From assembly GCA_027858595.1 (NCBI GenBank), contig JAQICK010000178.1:1-7746 (forward strand): 7,746 nucleotides of DNA, in the 5' to 3' direction. The notes below the pieces were generated by a model. That model was not told the DNA's origin. It was given only the letters and a program-made list of their open reading frames with translations, and did no database searches. The DNA comes from Melioribacteraceae bacterium. GTDB taxonomy: Bacteria > Bacteroidota > Ignavibacteria > Ignavibacteriales > Melioribacteraceae. Each line of letters opens with the position of its first letter. Position 1 is the stretch's first letter. Position numbers and translations under genes: made by a program. This document shows positions 1 through 7,223 of the stretch, one piece after another.

Positions 1-669
1 GCAAATGACATTGGATTAGCTGAGGATATTGAGAGCGAAAAAATTATACTCAGTATTATCCAAGAAAAATATCCAGACCACAATTATTACTCAGAAGAGT
101 TTGGTGAAATTAATAATAAAAGTAAGTTCACTTGGTTTATTGACCCATTAGATGGAACAAATAATTATTTTGCTGGAATTCCATATTTCTCTGTTTCTAT
201 TGCTCTGCTATTTGAAAATGAAATAATTGTTGGAGTTGTTTACAATCCAATTTCAAAGCAACTATTTGAAGCTACTAAAGATGGCGGAGCTTTTCTAAAT
301 GGAGTTCCAATAAGTCCATCTAGCAATTCTGATTTGCAACAATCTGTTTGTTCCTTTATTCAAGGGCACGATTTAAAGGATTCGCCTGAACTTATAAGTA
401 TTAAAAGTAAAGTTTCAAATAATTTTAGACGAGTAATCTCTACGTGGGCACCTGCTTTGGATTGGGCTTTACTAGCCTTTGGAGGTATCGATGTGCTCAT
501 TAGTTACGAAAGTGAATTGGAAGATATGTTTGCTGGATTATTAATTGCCAAAGAGTCTGGAGTGAAAATAACTAATTTTAGTGGAAAAGATTTTAAGATT
601 GGGGATAAAAAAATATTTGCTTCAAATAATATGCTACATAAAAGTACACTTAAAATGCTAACAAGCTGA
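1..669 (+). CDS. Inositol monophosphatase-family sugar/nucleotide phosphatase (5'-truncated)
   Basis: The frame is open from the first base to TGA at 667-669, giving 222 residues; about 40 N-terminal residues are missing off the left edge, judged from a usual family length near 260-270. Three Mg2+-site landmarks are visible: the acidic pair in SEEFG (residues 31-35), the signature WFIDPLDGTNNYFAGIP (residues 45-61, metal ligands Asp48 and Asp51), and a late Asp175 in LEDMFAGLLIAKESG. The last stretch matches the family's WDxAAG motif, but Trp is replaced by Glu, which is atypical although the metal-binding Asp is kept. Members are soluble Mg2+-dependent, Li+-sensitive phosphatases acting on inositol phosphate, PAP, histidinol phosphate or fructose bisphosphate; the substrate cannot be chosen from this sequence. 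It lies 11 bases before the AlkD-like gene and is probably cotranscribed with it. The family call is firm and the specificity is open. Confidence 0.9.
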   Translation, partial: ANDIGLAEDIESEKIILSIIQEKYPDHNYYSEEFGEINNKSKFTWFIDPLDGTNNYFAGIPYFSVSIALLFENEIIVGVVYNPISKQLFEATKDGGAFLNGVPISPSSNSDLQQSVCSFIQGHDLKDSPELISIKSKVSNNFRRVISTWAPALDWALLAFGGIDVLISYESELEDMFAGLLIAKESGVKITNFSGKDFKIGDKKIFASNNMLHKSTLKMLTS

Positions 670-680
670 GAAGACCGAAG

Positions 681-1379
681 ATGAATATAAATGAAGTAAT
701 GTTAGAGCTTGAAAAAATGGAAGTGAACAAAGTAAAAAAGTATTAGTCCGTCATGGAGCTAAAGAACCCTTTTTTGGAGTAAAAGCTGATTTTCTAAAAA
801 AAACTTCAAAAGAAAATAAAAGTTAATCATACTTTGGCTCTAGAGCTATATGCTACAGGAAATTCTGATGCAATGTATTTTGCTGCAATGATAGCTGATA
901 AAACGGTAATGAAAAAAGTCGATATTCAAAGATGGGCAAAGGAAGCATATTGGTATTATCTAAGCGAACATGCCGTTCCATCTGTAGTTGCAAAGCAAAA
1001 TGAGGGATTTGAAATAGCGTTAAAATGGATTGATAAAAAAGAGGAAAATTATACTTCCGCAGGTTGGGCAACTCTTTCAATAATATTGTCGCAAAAGACA
1101 AACAATGAGTTAGATCTTCCAGTTATCAAGAGGTTGTTGAAGAGAGCTGAAAAGGAAGTTCACAATTCTTCCAATAGAACACGATATACTATGAATAATT
1201 TTATTATTTCCGTTGGGGCATATATTCCTGAGTTAACTAGTGAAGCTATAAAATCTGCAAACAAGGTTGGGAAAGTAAATGTTTATATGGGGAAGACATC
1301 ATGTAAGGTTCCTATTGCGTTAGATTACATAAACAAAATAGTAACGATGGATAGAGTAGGAAAAAAAAGAAAACAATAA
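681..1379 (+). pseudogene. AlkD-like DNA alkylation repair protein, two compensating frameshifts
   Basis: This is a HEAT-repeat-like alkylpurine DNA repair family protein (PF08713/COG4912 type), expected to be cytoplasmic and about 230 residues long. The ATG at 681 opens MNINEVMLELEKM, but that frame meets TAG after codon 21. The homologous sequence continues as GSEQSKKVLVRHGAKEPFFG in the frame starting at 719, which then ends at TAA (824-826). From about 804 the original frame resumes with LQKKIKVNHTLALELYATGN and runs intact to TAA at 1377-1379. Restoring one G near 719-720 and removing one A from the A8 run at 796-803 gives a full 232-residue protein with no other lesion. Later family-like blocks are WAKEAYWYYLSEH, SAGWATLS, NRTRYTMNNF and CKVPIALDYI. 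The Trp-Asp pair that characterises the active site of Bacillus AlkD is not obvious in the WYYLSEH region, so glycosylase activity is uncertain. The gene could be a true pseudogene or an intact gene with two homopolymer-type sequencing errors. Confidence 0.85.
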
Positions 1380-1403
1380 AGTTATTATATTTCAATTTAC
1401 TAA

Positions 1404-2876
1404 ATGGAGTTTCATTTGAAGCAGACAAAATCGATTGTATTTTTACTTGTAATATTTACAGGACAACTTTTTTCACAAACGCAATTTCAAGAGTTCATCT
1501 CTCAACTCTATCAACTTCCAACTGTTGAAGAGAAAGAAGCATCTATTGATAGCTTTATGACTTTTGCTAGAACCGTTGGCATTCCTTTCATCGAAGGTGA
1601 AAAGGCAAATTTTCTTTATAAAGGAACAGCTAGTTCTGTTTCTATTGCGGGAGATTTTAACGGTTGGGATCCAAGTAACACAATAATGACAACTATGAGT
1701 GAAACAAATTTCTTTTTCCGAACCGAGACTTTTGAACCTAATGCCAGGTTGGATTATAAATTAGTTGTAAATACAAGTACCTGGATTCTTGACCCAGAAA
1801 ATCCAAATAGAGTTAGTGGTGGATTTGGTCCCAACTCAGAATTAGCAATGCCAGAATATGTTCAGTCTTGGGAAATTCAATTTAAGGCCACCATAAAGCA
1901 TGGTGAGAGGACAAATTTAACAGTTCAAAGCAATGTTGTTAATCGCTCATATGATGTTTCTGTCTATTTGCCGCCATCTTATAATTTTGATACGGATAAG
2001 AGATATCCAACGGTTTATTTTCAAGACGGAGGCGAATACATCACGCTTGGTTCATCTGTAAATGTAATTGACAATTTAATTGATAGTAATAAAATTGTAG
2101 AAGTTATTGCGGTGTTTGTTACTCCAAATAATAGAGCTGAAGAATATGCTTTTGCTAAACGACATCAATATGCAGAATTTTTTGCAACCGAATTAGTTTC
2201 TGAAATTGATTCAAAATATAGAACTTCTAAAGAAGCTAGTGATAGACTTGTGATGGGAGATTCCTATGGTGGTAATATTAGTGGACTAATCAGTTACACT
2301 TATCCAGATGTATTTGGTAATTGTGGACTTCATTCAGCAGCTTTTCAGCCAAATAATTATGAAGTTTATAATATGATTATTAGTGGTGAAAAGAAAAATA
2401 TAAAATATGCTGGAAGTTGGGGTACATACGAAGGTCTGGGTGCCAATATGAGAGCTTTCGAGTTGTTAATTAATGGCAAAGGTTATTCTTTCAATTGGGC
2501 TGAATATCCAGAAGGGCATAGTTGGGGCTTATGGCGTGCTACTACGGATTTAATTTTAGAGTCTATTTTTCCTTATGGGTATACTTCTGTTAGTGAGTTT
2601 AATGAAGTTCCTTCAGATTTTGAGTTAATGCAAAATTATCCTAATCCTTTTAACCCAGTAACAGTAATAGAATACACCTTGCAAACAGAAGGGAAAGTAA
2701 AACTTGAAATAACGGATACACTAGGACAAAGTATTGAAATTCTTGTCAACTCTGTTAAACCTGCTGGAATAAATAAAGTGAAATTTGATGGTACAAATTT
2801 CTCAAGTGGAGTTTATATTTATTCTCTAACTTCTAATGGAAAAACTGAAAGCAAAAAAATGCAATTAATAAAGTAA
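1404..2876 (+). CDS. Secreted CBM48-esterase (esterase D/enterochelin-esterase-like) with T9SS sorting domain
   Basis: This 490-residue protein has four parts. Residues 1-25 form a signal peptide with hydrophobic core IVFLLVIFTG, probably cleaved near FSQ. Residues about 66-150 are an early-set/CBM48-like domain (SVSIAGDFNGWDP, 78-90), a fold that binds alpha-glucans or packs against esterase domains. Residues about 160-390 are a PF00756-type alpha/beta-hydrolase with nucleophile Ser287 in GDSYG and His372 in EGHSWGLWR; the acid position in GTYEGLG is Glu343, where Asp is more usual. Residues about 402-490 are a type IX secretion sorting domain starting FELMQNYPNPFNPVT and ending in KKMQLIK. 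The protein should therefore cross the outer membrane and be released or surface-anchored. It sits 13 bases before the GH13 gene, suggesting joint work on external alpha-glucans, perhaps removing acyl groups. The start is the first ATG after an in-frame stop at 1401; TTG at 1416 is an alternative. The architecture is clear; the substrate is inferred. Confidence 0.9.
   Translation: MEFHLKQTKSIVFLLVIFTGQLFSQTQFQEFISQLYQLPTVEEKEASIDSFMTFARTVGIPFIEGEKANFLYKGTASSVSIAGDFNGWDPSNTIMTTMSETNFFFRTETFEPNARLDYKLVVNTSTWILDPENPNRVSGGFGPNSELAMPEYVQSWEIQFKATIKHGERTNLTVQSNVVNRSYDVSVYLPPSYNFDTDKRYPTVYFQDGGEYITLGSSVNVIDNLIDSNKIVEVIAVFVTPNNRAEEYAFAKRHQYAEFFATELVSEIDSKYRTSKEASDRLVMGDSYGGNISGLISYTYPDVFGNCGLHSAAFQPNNYEVYNMIISGEKKNIKYAGSWGTYEGLGANMRAFELLINGKGYSFNWAEYPEGHSWGLWRATTDLILESIFPYGYTSVSEFNEVPSDFELMQNYPNPFNPVTVIEYTLQTEGKVKLEITDTLGQSIEILVNSVKPAGINKVKFDGTNFSSGVYIYSLTSNGKTESKKMQLIK
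1406..1409 (+). promoter_or_regulatory. Possible Shine-Dalgarno for an alternative TTG start of the esterase
   Basis: GGAG overlaps the annotated ATG (1404) and lies 6 bases before an in-frame TTG at 1416. No purine-rich ribosome-binding site precedes the ATG itself, whose upstream bases are TTTCAATTTACTAA. A TTG start would give MKQTKSIVFLLVIFTG, a compact signal peptide. Genes in this phylum often lack a Shine-Dalgarno, so the ATG remains the default. Confidence 0.25.
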
Positions 2877-2889
2877 AATTTGGATTAAA

Positions 2890-4713
2890 ATGATTCTTAA
2901 AAAAACGATGTTTATTTCTATTTTGTTAATAGCTAACCTATTTTCTCAAAATATAATAATTAATAAAATTGAACCGCCAAACTGGTGGGAAGGAATGAAG
3001 CATAATAAAGTTCAACTTATGGTTTATGGAGAAGGGTTAAATAATGTAGAAATTAAAAGCGAAGAATTAAAAATTACGAAAATACATGAACTAGCAAATG
3101 ACAATTACACTTTTATTGATATTGATTTGAGTGGAACCACAGCTGGTAATTACAAAATACTATTTTCAAATAATGAAAATAGTGATTCAATTACTTTTCC
3201 AATAAATAAAAGAGTGATATCATCCAATATTCATCAAGGATTTAACCAAGAGGATGTAATCTATTTGATAATGCCAGATCGGTTTGCAAATGGAAATGAA
3301 GCAAATGATTTTAAGGAAGGCTATTATGATAAATTCCAAAATGAATATGCACAGGCAAGACATGGTGGAGATATAGAGGGAGTTATAAGCAAACTTGATT
3401 ATCTAAAAGATCTAGGAATCTCGACTGTGTGGTTAACTCCAGTTGTTGAGAATAATACGTTTAGAAGTTATCATGGCTATTCGGCAACCGATTTTTATAA
3501 AGTTGATCCACGTCTTGGAAATTTAGAAGCCTATAAAACCCTTGTAAACACAGCACATAAGAAGGGATTGAAAATTATAATGGATCATGTTGCAAACCAT
3601 ATTGCAATAGATCATCCATGGATTAAAAATTTACCAACGGAAGATTGGATAAACGGGACTGTTGAAAACCACCTCAATGCAAATCATCACAAAATGGTTT
3701 TTACCGATCCATATGCCGACTCAGCTACAGTTAAGCATGTTCAAGAAGGTTGGTTTGTTGATTACATGCCGGACTTGAACCATAAAAATAGCTTTATGGC
3801 GAATTACATAATTCAAAATACTCTATGGTGGATTGAATCAACGGGCATTGATGGAATTAGAGAAGATACATATCCATATTGCGACCAAACGTTTATGTCC
3901 AATTGGGCAGAAATTATTAGGACTGAATATTCAACTTTTAATATTGTTGGAGAGGTCTGGACTGGAAATCCCGTTTTTCTTTCTGGATACCAAAGTGGCA
4001 ATAAATTTAGAAATACTGATTCTAATCTTCCAGCAATAACGGATTTTGGAATACGTGATGCACTAGTTGATTACCTTACTGGTAAAGAGTCGCTCTATAA
4101 TTTCTATACAGTTCTTGCATCAGATTATATTTATCCAGATGTTTCACAACTAGTAACATTTGTAGACAACCACGATGTTGGTCGGGCAATGTTTTATGCA
4201 GATTCAGACGTTGAAAAATTCAAAATAGCATTTCATTTATTATTTACTACTCGTGGAATTCCACAAATATTTTATGGAACTGAAATTGGAATGAAGGAGA
4301 ATGAAGACCACGGAACACTTCGTAAAAATTTTCCAGGTGGATTTTTTGAAGATGATAGAAATGCTTTTACAAAAGCCGGTAGAACAGAGTACGAAAATGA
4401 TATTTTTGATTATTTCAAAAAAATGTTAACTCTTAGAAAAGAATATCCAGCGTTAGCAAAAGGGGAGTTAATACATTTTCCACCTCAAAACGATGTTTAC
4501 ATATACTTTAAGAAACTGGCTGATGAAATAATCATAAACATTGTAAATGCTAGTGATAGCAAGGTTGAAATTGATGTTAGTAAATATTCAAATATTTTTG
4601 GAGAGAGGAAAGAACTATTAAATGTTTGTAGTTCTAAAAAATATAATTTGGATAAAAATACACGTCTGAAAATTTTAAGTAAAAAAGCTGAAATGTTTTT
4701 AGTGTTGGACTAA
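2890..4713 (+). CDS. GH13 cyclomaltodextrinase/neopullulanase-type alpha-glucan hydrolase (SusA-like)
   Basis: This 607-residue enzyme is close in length to Bacteroides SusA (about 617). Residues 1-20 form a signal peptide (MFISILLIANLFSQ). Residues about 24-105 are the N-terminal cyclomaltodextrinase domain (KIEPPNWWEGMKHNKVQLMVYG). The catalytic barrel begins at DVIYLIMPDRFANGN (122-136). All GH13 motifs are present: DHVANH (232-237), MPDLN (293-297), DGIREDTYPY with nucleophile Asp326 (321-330), GEVW with acid/base Glu355, and FVDNHD with Asp429 (424-429). A beta-sandwich C-terminal domain follows from about residue 525. It should hydrolyse alpha-1,4 links in maltodextrin, cyclodextrin or pullulan. 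It has no T9SS tail, so a periplasmic location is likely, downstream of the surface-delivered esterase. ATG 2890 is 13 bases after the esterase stop with no clear Shine-Dalgarno; ATG 2908 would shorten the signal peptide. The last codons are embedded in a strong hairpin. Confidence 0.94.
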   Translation: MILKKTMFISILLIANLFSQNIIINKIEPPNWWEGMKHNKVQLMVYGEGLNNVEIKSEELKITKIHELANDNYTFIDIDLSGTTAGNYKILFSNNENSDSITFPINKRVISSNIHQGFNQEDVIYLIMPDRFANGNEANDFKEGYYDKFQNEYAQARHGGDIEGVISKLDYLKDLGISTVWLTPVVENNTFRSYHGYSATDFYKVDPRLGNLEAYKTLVNTAHKKGLKIIMDHVANHIAIDHPWIKNLPTEDWINGTVENHLNANHHKMVFTDPYADSATVKHVQEGWFVDYMPDLNHKNSFMANYIIQNTLWWIESTGIDGIREDTYPYCDQTFMSNWAEIIRTEYSTFNIVGEVWTGNPVFLSGYQSGNKFRNTDSNLPAITDFGIRDALVDYLTGKESLYNFYTVLASDYIYPDVSQLVTFVDNHDVGRAMFYADSDVEKFKIAFHLLFTTRGIPQIFYGTEIGMKENEDHGTLRKNFPGGFFEDDRNAFTKAGRTEYENDIFDYFKKMLTLRKEYPALAKGELIHFPPQNDVYIYFKKLADEIIINIVNASDSKVEIDVSKYSNIFGERKELLNVCSSKKYNLDKNTRLKILSKKAEMFLVLD

Positions 4714-4726
4714 AAACATTTCAGCT
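4681..4726 (-). terminator. Intrinsic terminator of the ccm operon, overlapping the end of the GH13 gene
   Basis: Arms AGCTGAAATGTTTTTAGT (4686-4703) and its exact reverse complement (4709-4726) form an uninterrupted 18-bp stem with loop GTTGG. Read on the minus strand, the hairpin begins 5 bases past the ccmF stop and is followed by T6 (4686-4681), the layout of a Rho-independent terminator; the first T of the tail is also the last stem base. On the plus strand the hairpin includes the GH13 stop TAA (4711-4713) and is followed by GTAAATTATG, a poor U-tract. It may still slow or stabilise the plus-strand transcript, but termination is more convincing for ccmF. Confidence 0.8.
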
Positions 4727-4731
4727 GTAAA

Positions 4732-7143
4732 TTATGATCTTCTTGCTTCTCTTCCTCTACGTACCATAGCAATTAAAAATCCTAGAGTAATTGTAAGTGT
4801 ACCCAACCAAATTAAATTCATAAAAGGCTTAATGCTTGTATCAACCCAAAGAGATTCACCTTTTGCTATTTGTGGTTGTTCAACACTAGTCTCAGCTAAT
4901 TCTGAAATTATGACATCAACTCTACCTGAAGCATCAAGATTAGTCAATTCAATTTTCAGATTAGTATCCTCAATTGTTACATCTTCATAAGTTTTGCTTC
5001 CACCACTACTTTTCATTTTTAGTTCAACAGTGTATGTTTTACCTTTGTGTAAAACTTGAACAACTGCACCAATAAAGAAGTCTGCACCAGATTGCATTGA
5101 ATTCATTGCATCTGTTGGAAAGTTAAATTTAGTAAATGTAATTTGCGATTCGTGAAACTCAAACGGAACTCCTTTTTGTAGAGTTGTTTCATGCTGATGT
5201 CCGCCAGCACTGGAGGTTTTAGCATCTTCATAGCTGATAGGTGAAATATAAAAATCCTTCGTAATAAGATTTATTATATCAGGATCACGCATTAAGCTTT
5301 GATTGAAATCAGACACATACATAACTGGTGCAAGATAATTTTTTGAGCCATTCTTATCTACTTCAATATCAAAGGCAAATTTTTTGCCGTCTTCAATTGG
5401 GTGGTAGCCAGTAAAAGTAATATCATATCCCAAAGCGTGTTTTGTCTCACCTTTAATTAATTCTAATTGTTTTTCTTGCGAAAACCAACCAGACGCAATT
5501 ACACCCAGCATGAAAATTGCAAAACCAATGTGAGCAATGTAACCACCAATAAAAGAAGCGTTTCCTTTCATAATTTTAAATGCTACTTTGCTATTTACTA
5601 CTAGAGTAAAGTAGGCAGAGAATAAAAATATGATTGCCATGATTTCAGTAAAGCCAACAACAAATGCTGTTATTAAAGTAATTACAAAAGTAACGGCTAG
5701 TGGAATTTTAAGACTATTAATAAGTGTTTTCTCTTTTGTCTTTTTCCAGTTAAGTAGAAGACTTACACCATTTAATAATCCCATTAAAATTGCTATTGGA
5801 AGAGTCATTTCGTTATAGTAACTAATTTCTACAGCCGATCCAAAAATTGGAGCAGAGGTTCCTGCAAGAATTATTACTGCAGAACCAATTAGCACAACTG
5901 AAGCAGTGAATAAAGCTAGTTCACGAGAGAGAACATTTTCTTCAACTGTAAATGTTTTTTCTAAATATTTCCATCTGTAGATTATTCCACCAAATCCAAG
6001 TACTGTGAAAGTCCCAATAAATAATAGAAGTAGAACGTATGTAACCATTCCAGGAGAAACAAATGAGTGAACCGACGCATCGCCCAAAATACCACTACGC
6101 GTAAGGAATGTGGAGTAAAGAACTAATACATAAGTAAGGATTGACAGAATTAAATTAGTTTTAATAAATCTTCCTGGATGCTCTTTTGTTTGTGTCTTTT
6201 TTTGGATAAGCATTGTGTGAATACCAGCAACACCAATAATCCATGGGACAAGCGAAGAGTTTTCTACAGGATCCCAACCCCAGTAACCGCCCCAACCAAG
6301 AATGATGTACGCCCAATATCCGCCAAGCATTATTGCTAATCCGAGCACTGACATTCCGCCAAGTAGCCAAGGTAAAGAAGGAGCAACCCATTCATGATAA
6401 TCATTTTTAATTAGTGCAGCAAAAGCAAATGCAAAAGGAACAGTTGACATTGCAAATCCTACAAAAAGTAGTGGCGGATGAATTTGCATCCAGAAGTTAT
6501 CTAACAACGGATTTAATCCTTTTCCGAAAGCAATAAAATCATTTACAGAAATTCCGTTGCTTGCTAAAAGTCCTGCCAGTTTTTCGTTAAGCAATACTAA
6601 ACTAGTCCCAGAAGATTGATCAGTAAAGAGAAAATCTTGCAAAAATGGAAGGGACATAAAAGATTGACTAATGTTTTTAATATCAATATAAGTTGGGTCA
6701 AGCCAAATTATAGTAAAAGGATTTTTCATCCCAGGGCTAACCATAATCAATAAAAAAGTAACAGCAAGAGTAAACACCATCATTACTCGGCTTTCTAAAT
6801 CACCACGCTTTTTAGTGTATTCTAGCAAAGCGATTCCAGATAAAGCTGTAAGTAGTAGCCACAACAAGAAACTACCTTCTTGACCAGCATAAAATGTTGA
6901 CATCAACATTCCAGTAGCGAGATCGCTGTTTGAGTAATCGTAAATATACTTAAACTCGTATTGATGATTTAATATTGCACTCATTAAATAAGCAGATGCA
7001 CCAAGTACCGAAATTGCAGTTGCGTGGTAACTTATGCGAGCTAACTTTAGAGTATTAGTATTACCCTTATAAGTGAGATAATACATAACTATGGAAAAGA
7101 TAGATGCTATTAAAGCAAATGTCAGAAGAATATTCCCAACCAT
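4732..7143 (-). CDS. ccmF: Cytochrome c heme lyase subunit CcmF
   Basis: This polytopic inner-membrane protein of 803 residues joins heme, delivered by CcmE, to the CxxCH cysteines of apocytochrome c at the outer face of the membrane. About 15 hydrophobic helices are visible: 14 within residues 1-551 and one at about 772-794. The tryptophan-rich WWD signature is GWGGYWGWDPVENSSLVPW (283-301). The four histidines expected to ligate hemes are present: His222 in IHPPLLF, His309 in AGIHT, His359 in SVHS and His538 in AHIG. They correspond to the P-His pair (222, 359) and TM-His pair (309, 538) of E. coli CcmF. It is longer than the roughly 650-residue E. coli protein, mainly through a soluble region at about 552-771 that contains a GGHQH cluster (His649, His651). 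The ATG at 7143 has an AGAAAGGA Shine-Dalgarno. It follows ccmE by 80 bases and is probably cotranscribed. The neighbouring CcmE and four-His pattern favour CcmF over CcsA. Confidence 0.94.
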   Translation of the reverse strand: MVGNILLTFALIASIFSIVMYYLTYKGNTNTLKLARISYHATAISVLGASAYLMSAILNHQYEFKYIYDYSNSDLATGMLMSTFYAGQEGSFLLWLLLTALSGIALLEYTKKRGDLESRVMMVFTLAVTFLLIMVSPGMKNPFTIIWLDPTYIDIKNISQSFMSLPFLQDFLFTDQSSGTSLVLLNEKLAGLLASNGISVNDFIAFGKGLNPLLDNFWMQIHPPLLFVGFAMSTVPFAFAFAALIKNDYHEWVAPSLPWLLGGMSVLGLAIMLGGYWAYIILGWGGYWGWDPVENSSLVPWIIGVAGIHTMLIQKKTQTKEHPGRFIKTNLILSILTYVLVLYSTFLTRSGILGDASVHSFVSPGMVTYVLLLLFIGTFTVLGFGGIIYRWKYLEKTFTVEENVLSRELALFTASVVLIGSAVIILAGTSAPIFGSAVEISYYNEMTLPIAILMGLLNGVSLLLNWKKTKEKTLINSLKIPLAVTFVITLITAFVVGFTEIMAIIFLFSAYFTLVVNSKVAFKIMKGNASFIGGYIAHIGFAIFMLGVIASGWFSQEKQLELIKGETKHALGYDITFTGYHPIEDGKKFAFDIEVDKNGSKNYLAPVMYVSDFNQSLMRDPDIINLITKDFYISPISYEDAKTSSAGGHQHETTLQKGVPFEFHESQITFTKFNFPTDAMNSMQSGADFFIGAVVQVLHKGKTYTVELKMKSSGGSKTYEDVTIEDTNLKIELTNLDASGRVDVIISELAETSVEQPQIAKGESLWVDTSIKPFMNLIWLGTLTITLGFLIAMVRRGREARRS

Positions 7144-7149
7144 TATATT

Positions 7150-7157
7150 TCCTTTCT
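7150..7157 (-). promoter_or_regulatory. Shine-Dalgarno of ccmF
   Basis: Read on the minus strand this is AGAAAGGA, six bases before the ATG at 7143-7141. It fixes the ccmF start and is identical to the site in front of ccmE. Confidence 0.75.
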
Positions 7158-7223
7158 ATTTGAAATTAAGAGTAAAACCAAAATCTCTGTATGAAATATT
7201 GGTGTATTTAAATTGATTTTGAA

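Noticed and set aside
334..669. A separate small gene starting at TTG 334
   Set aside because: The same frame is open to base 1 and encodes the IMPase signature at residues 45-61, so this is the C-terminal part of a longer, edge-truncated gene.
853..1101. Minus-strand open frame inside the AlkD-like gene
   Set aside because: Antisense to a recognisable family, with low-complexity composition and no ribosome-binding site or family motif.
834..1379. An independent 181-residue gene starting at TTG 834
   Set aside because: It begins in the middle of a conserved AlkD-like block (HTLALELYATGN), and the missing N-terminal part is found just upstream in shifted frames.
3813..4039. Short open frames on both strands inside the GH13 gene
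   Set aside because: Shadows of the catalytic barrel coding sequence around motifs II and III; neither resembles a known protein.
5630..5818. Plus-strand open frame antisense to ccmF
   Set aside because: Its hydrophobic, Val/Ile-rich product is what the reverse complement of membrane-helix codons gives by chance.
6161..6391. Minus-strand open frame overlapping the WWD region of ccmF
   Set aside because: Frame-shifted reading of the conserved Trp-rich segment; the CcmF frame itself is intact through it.
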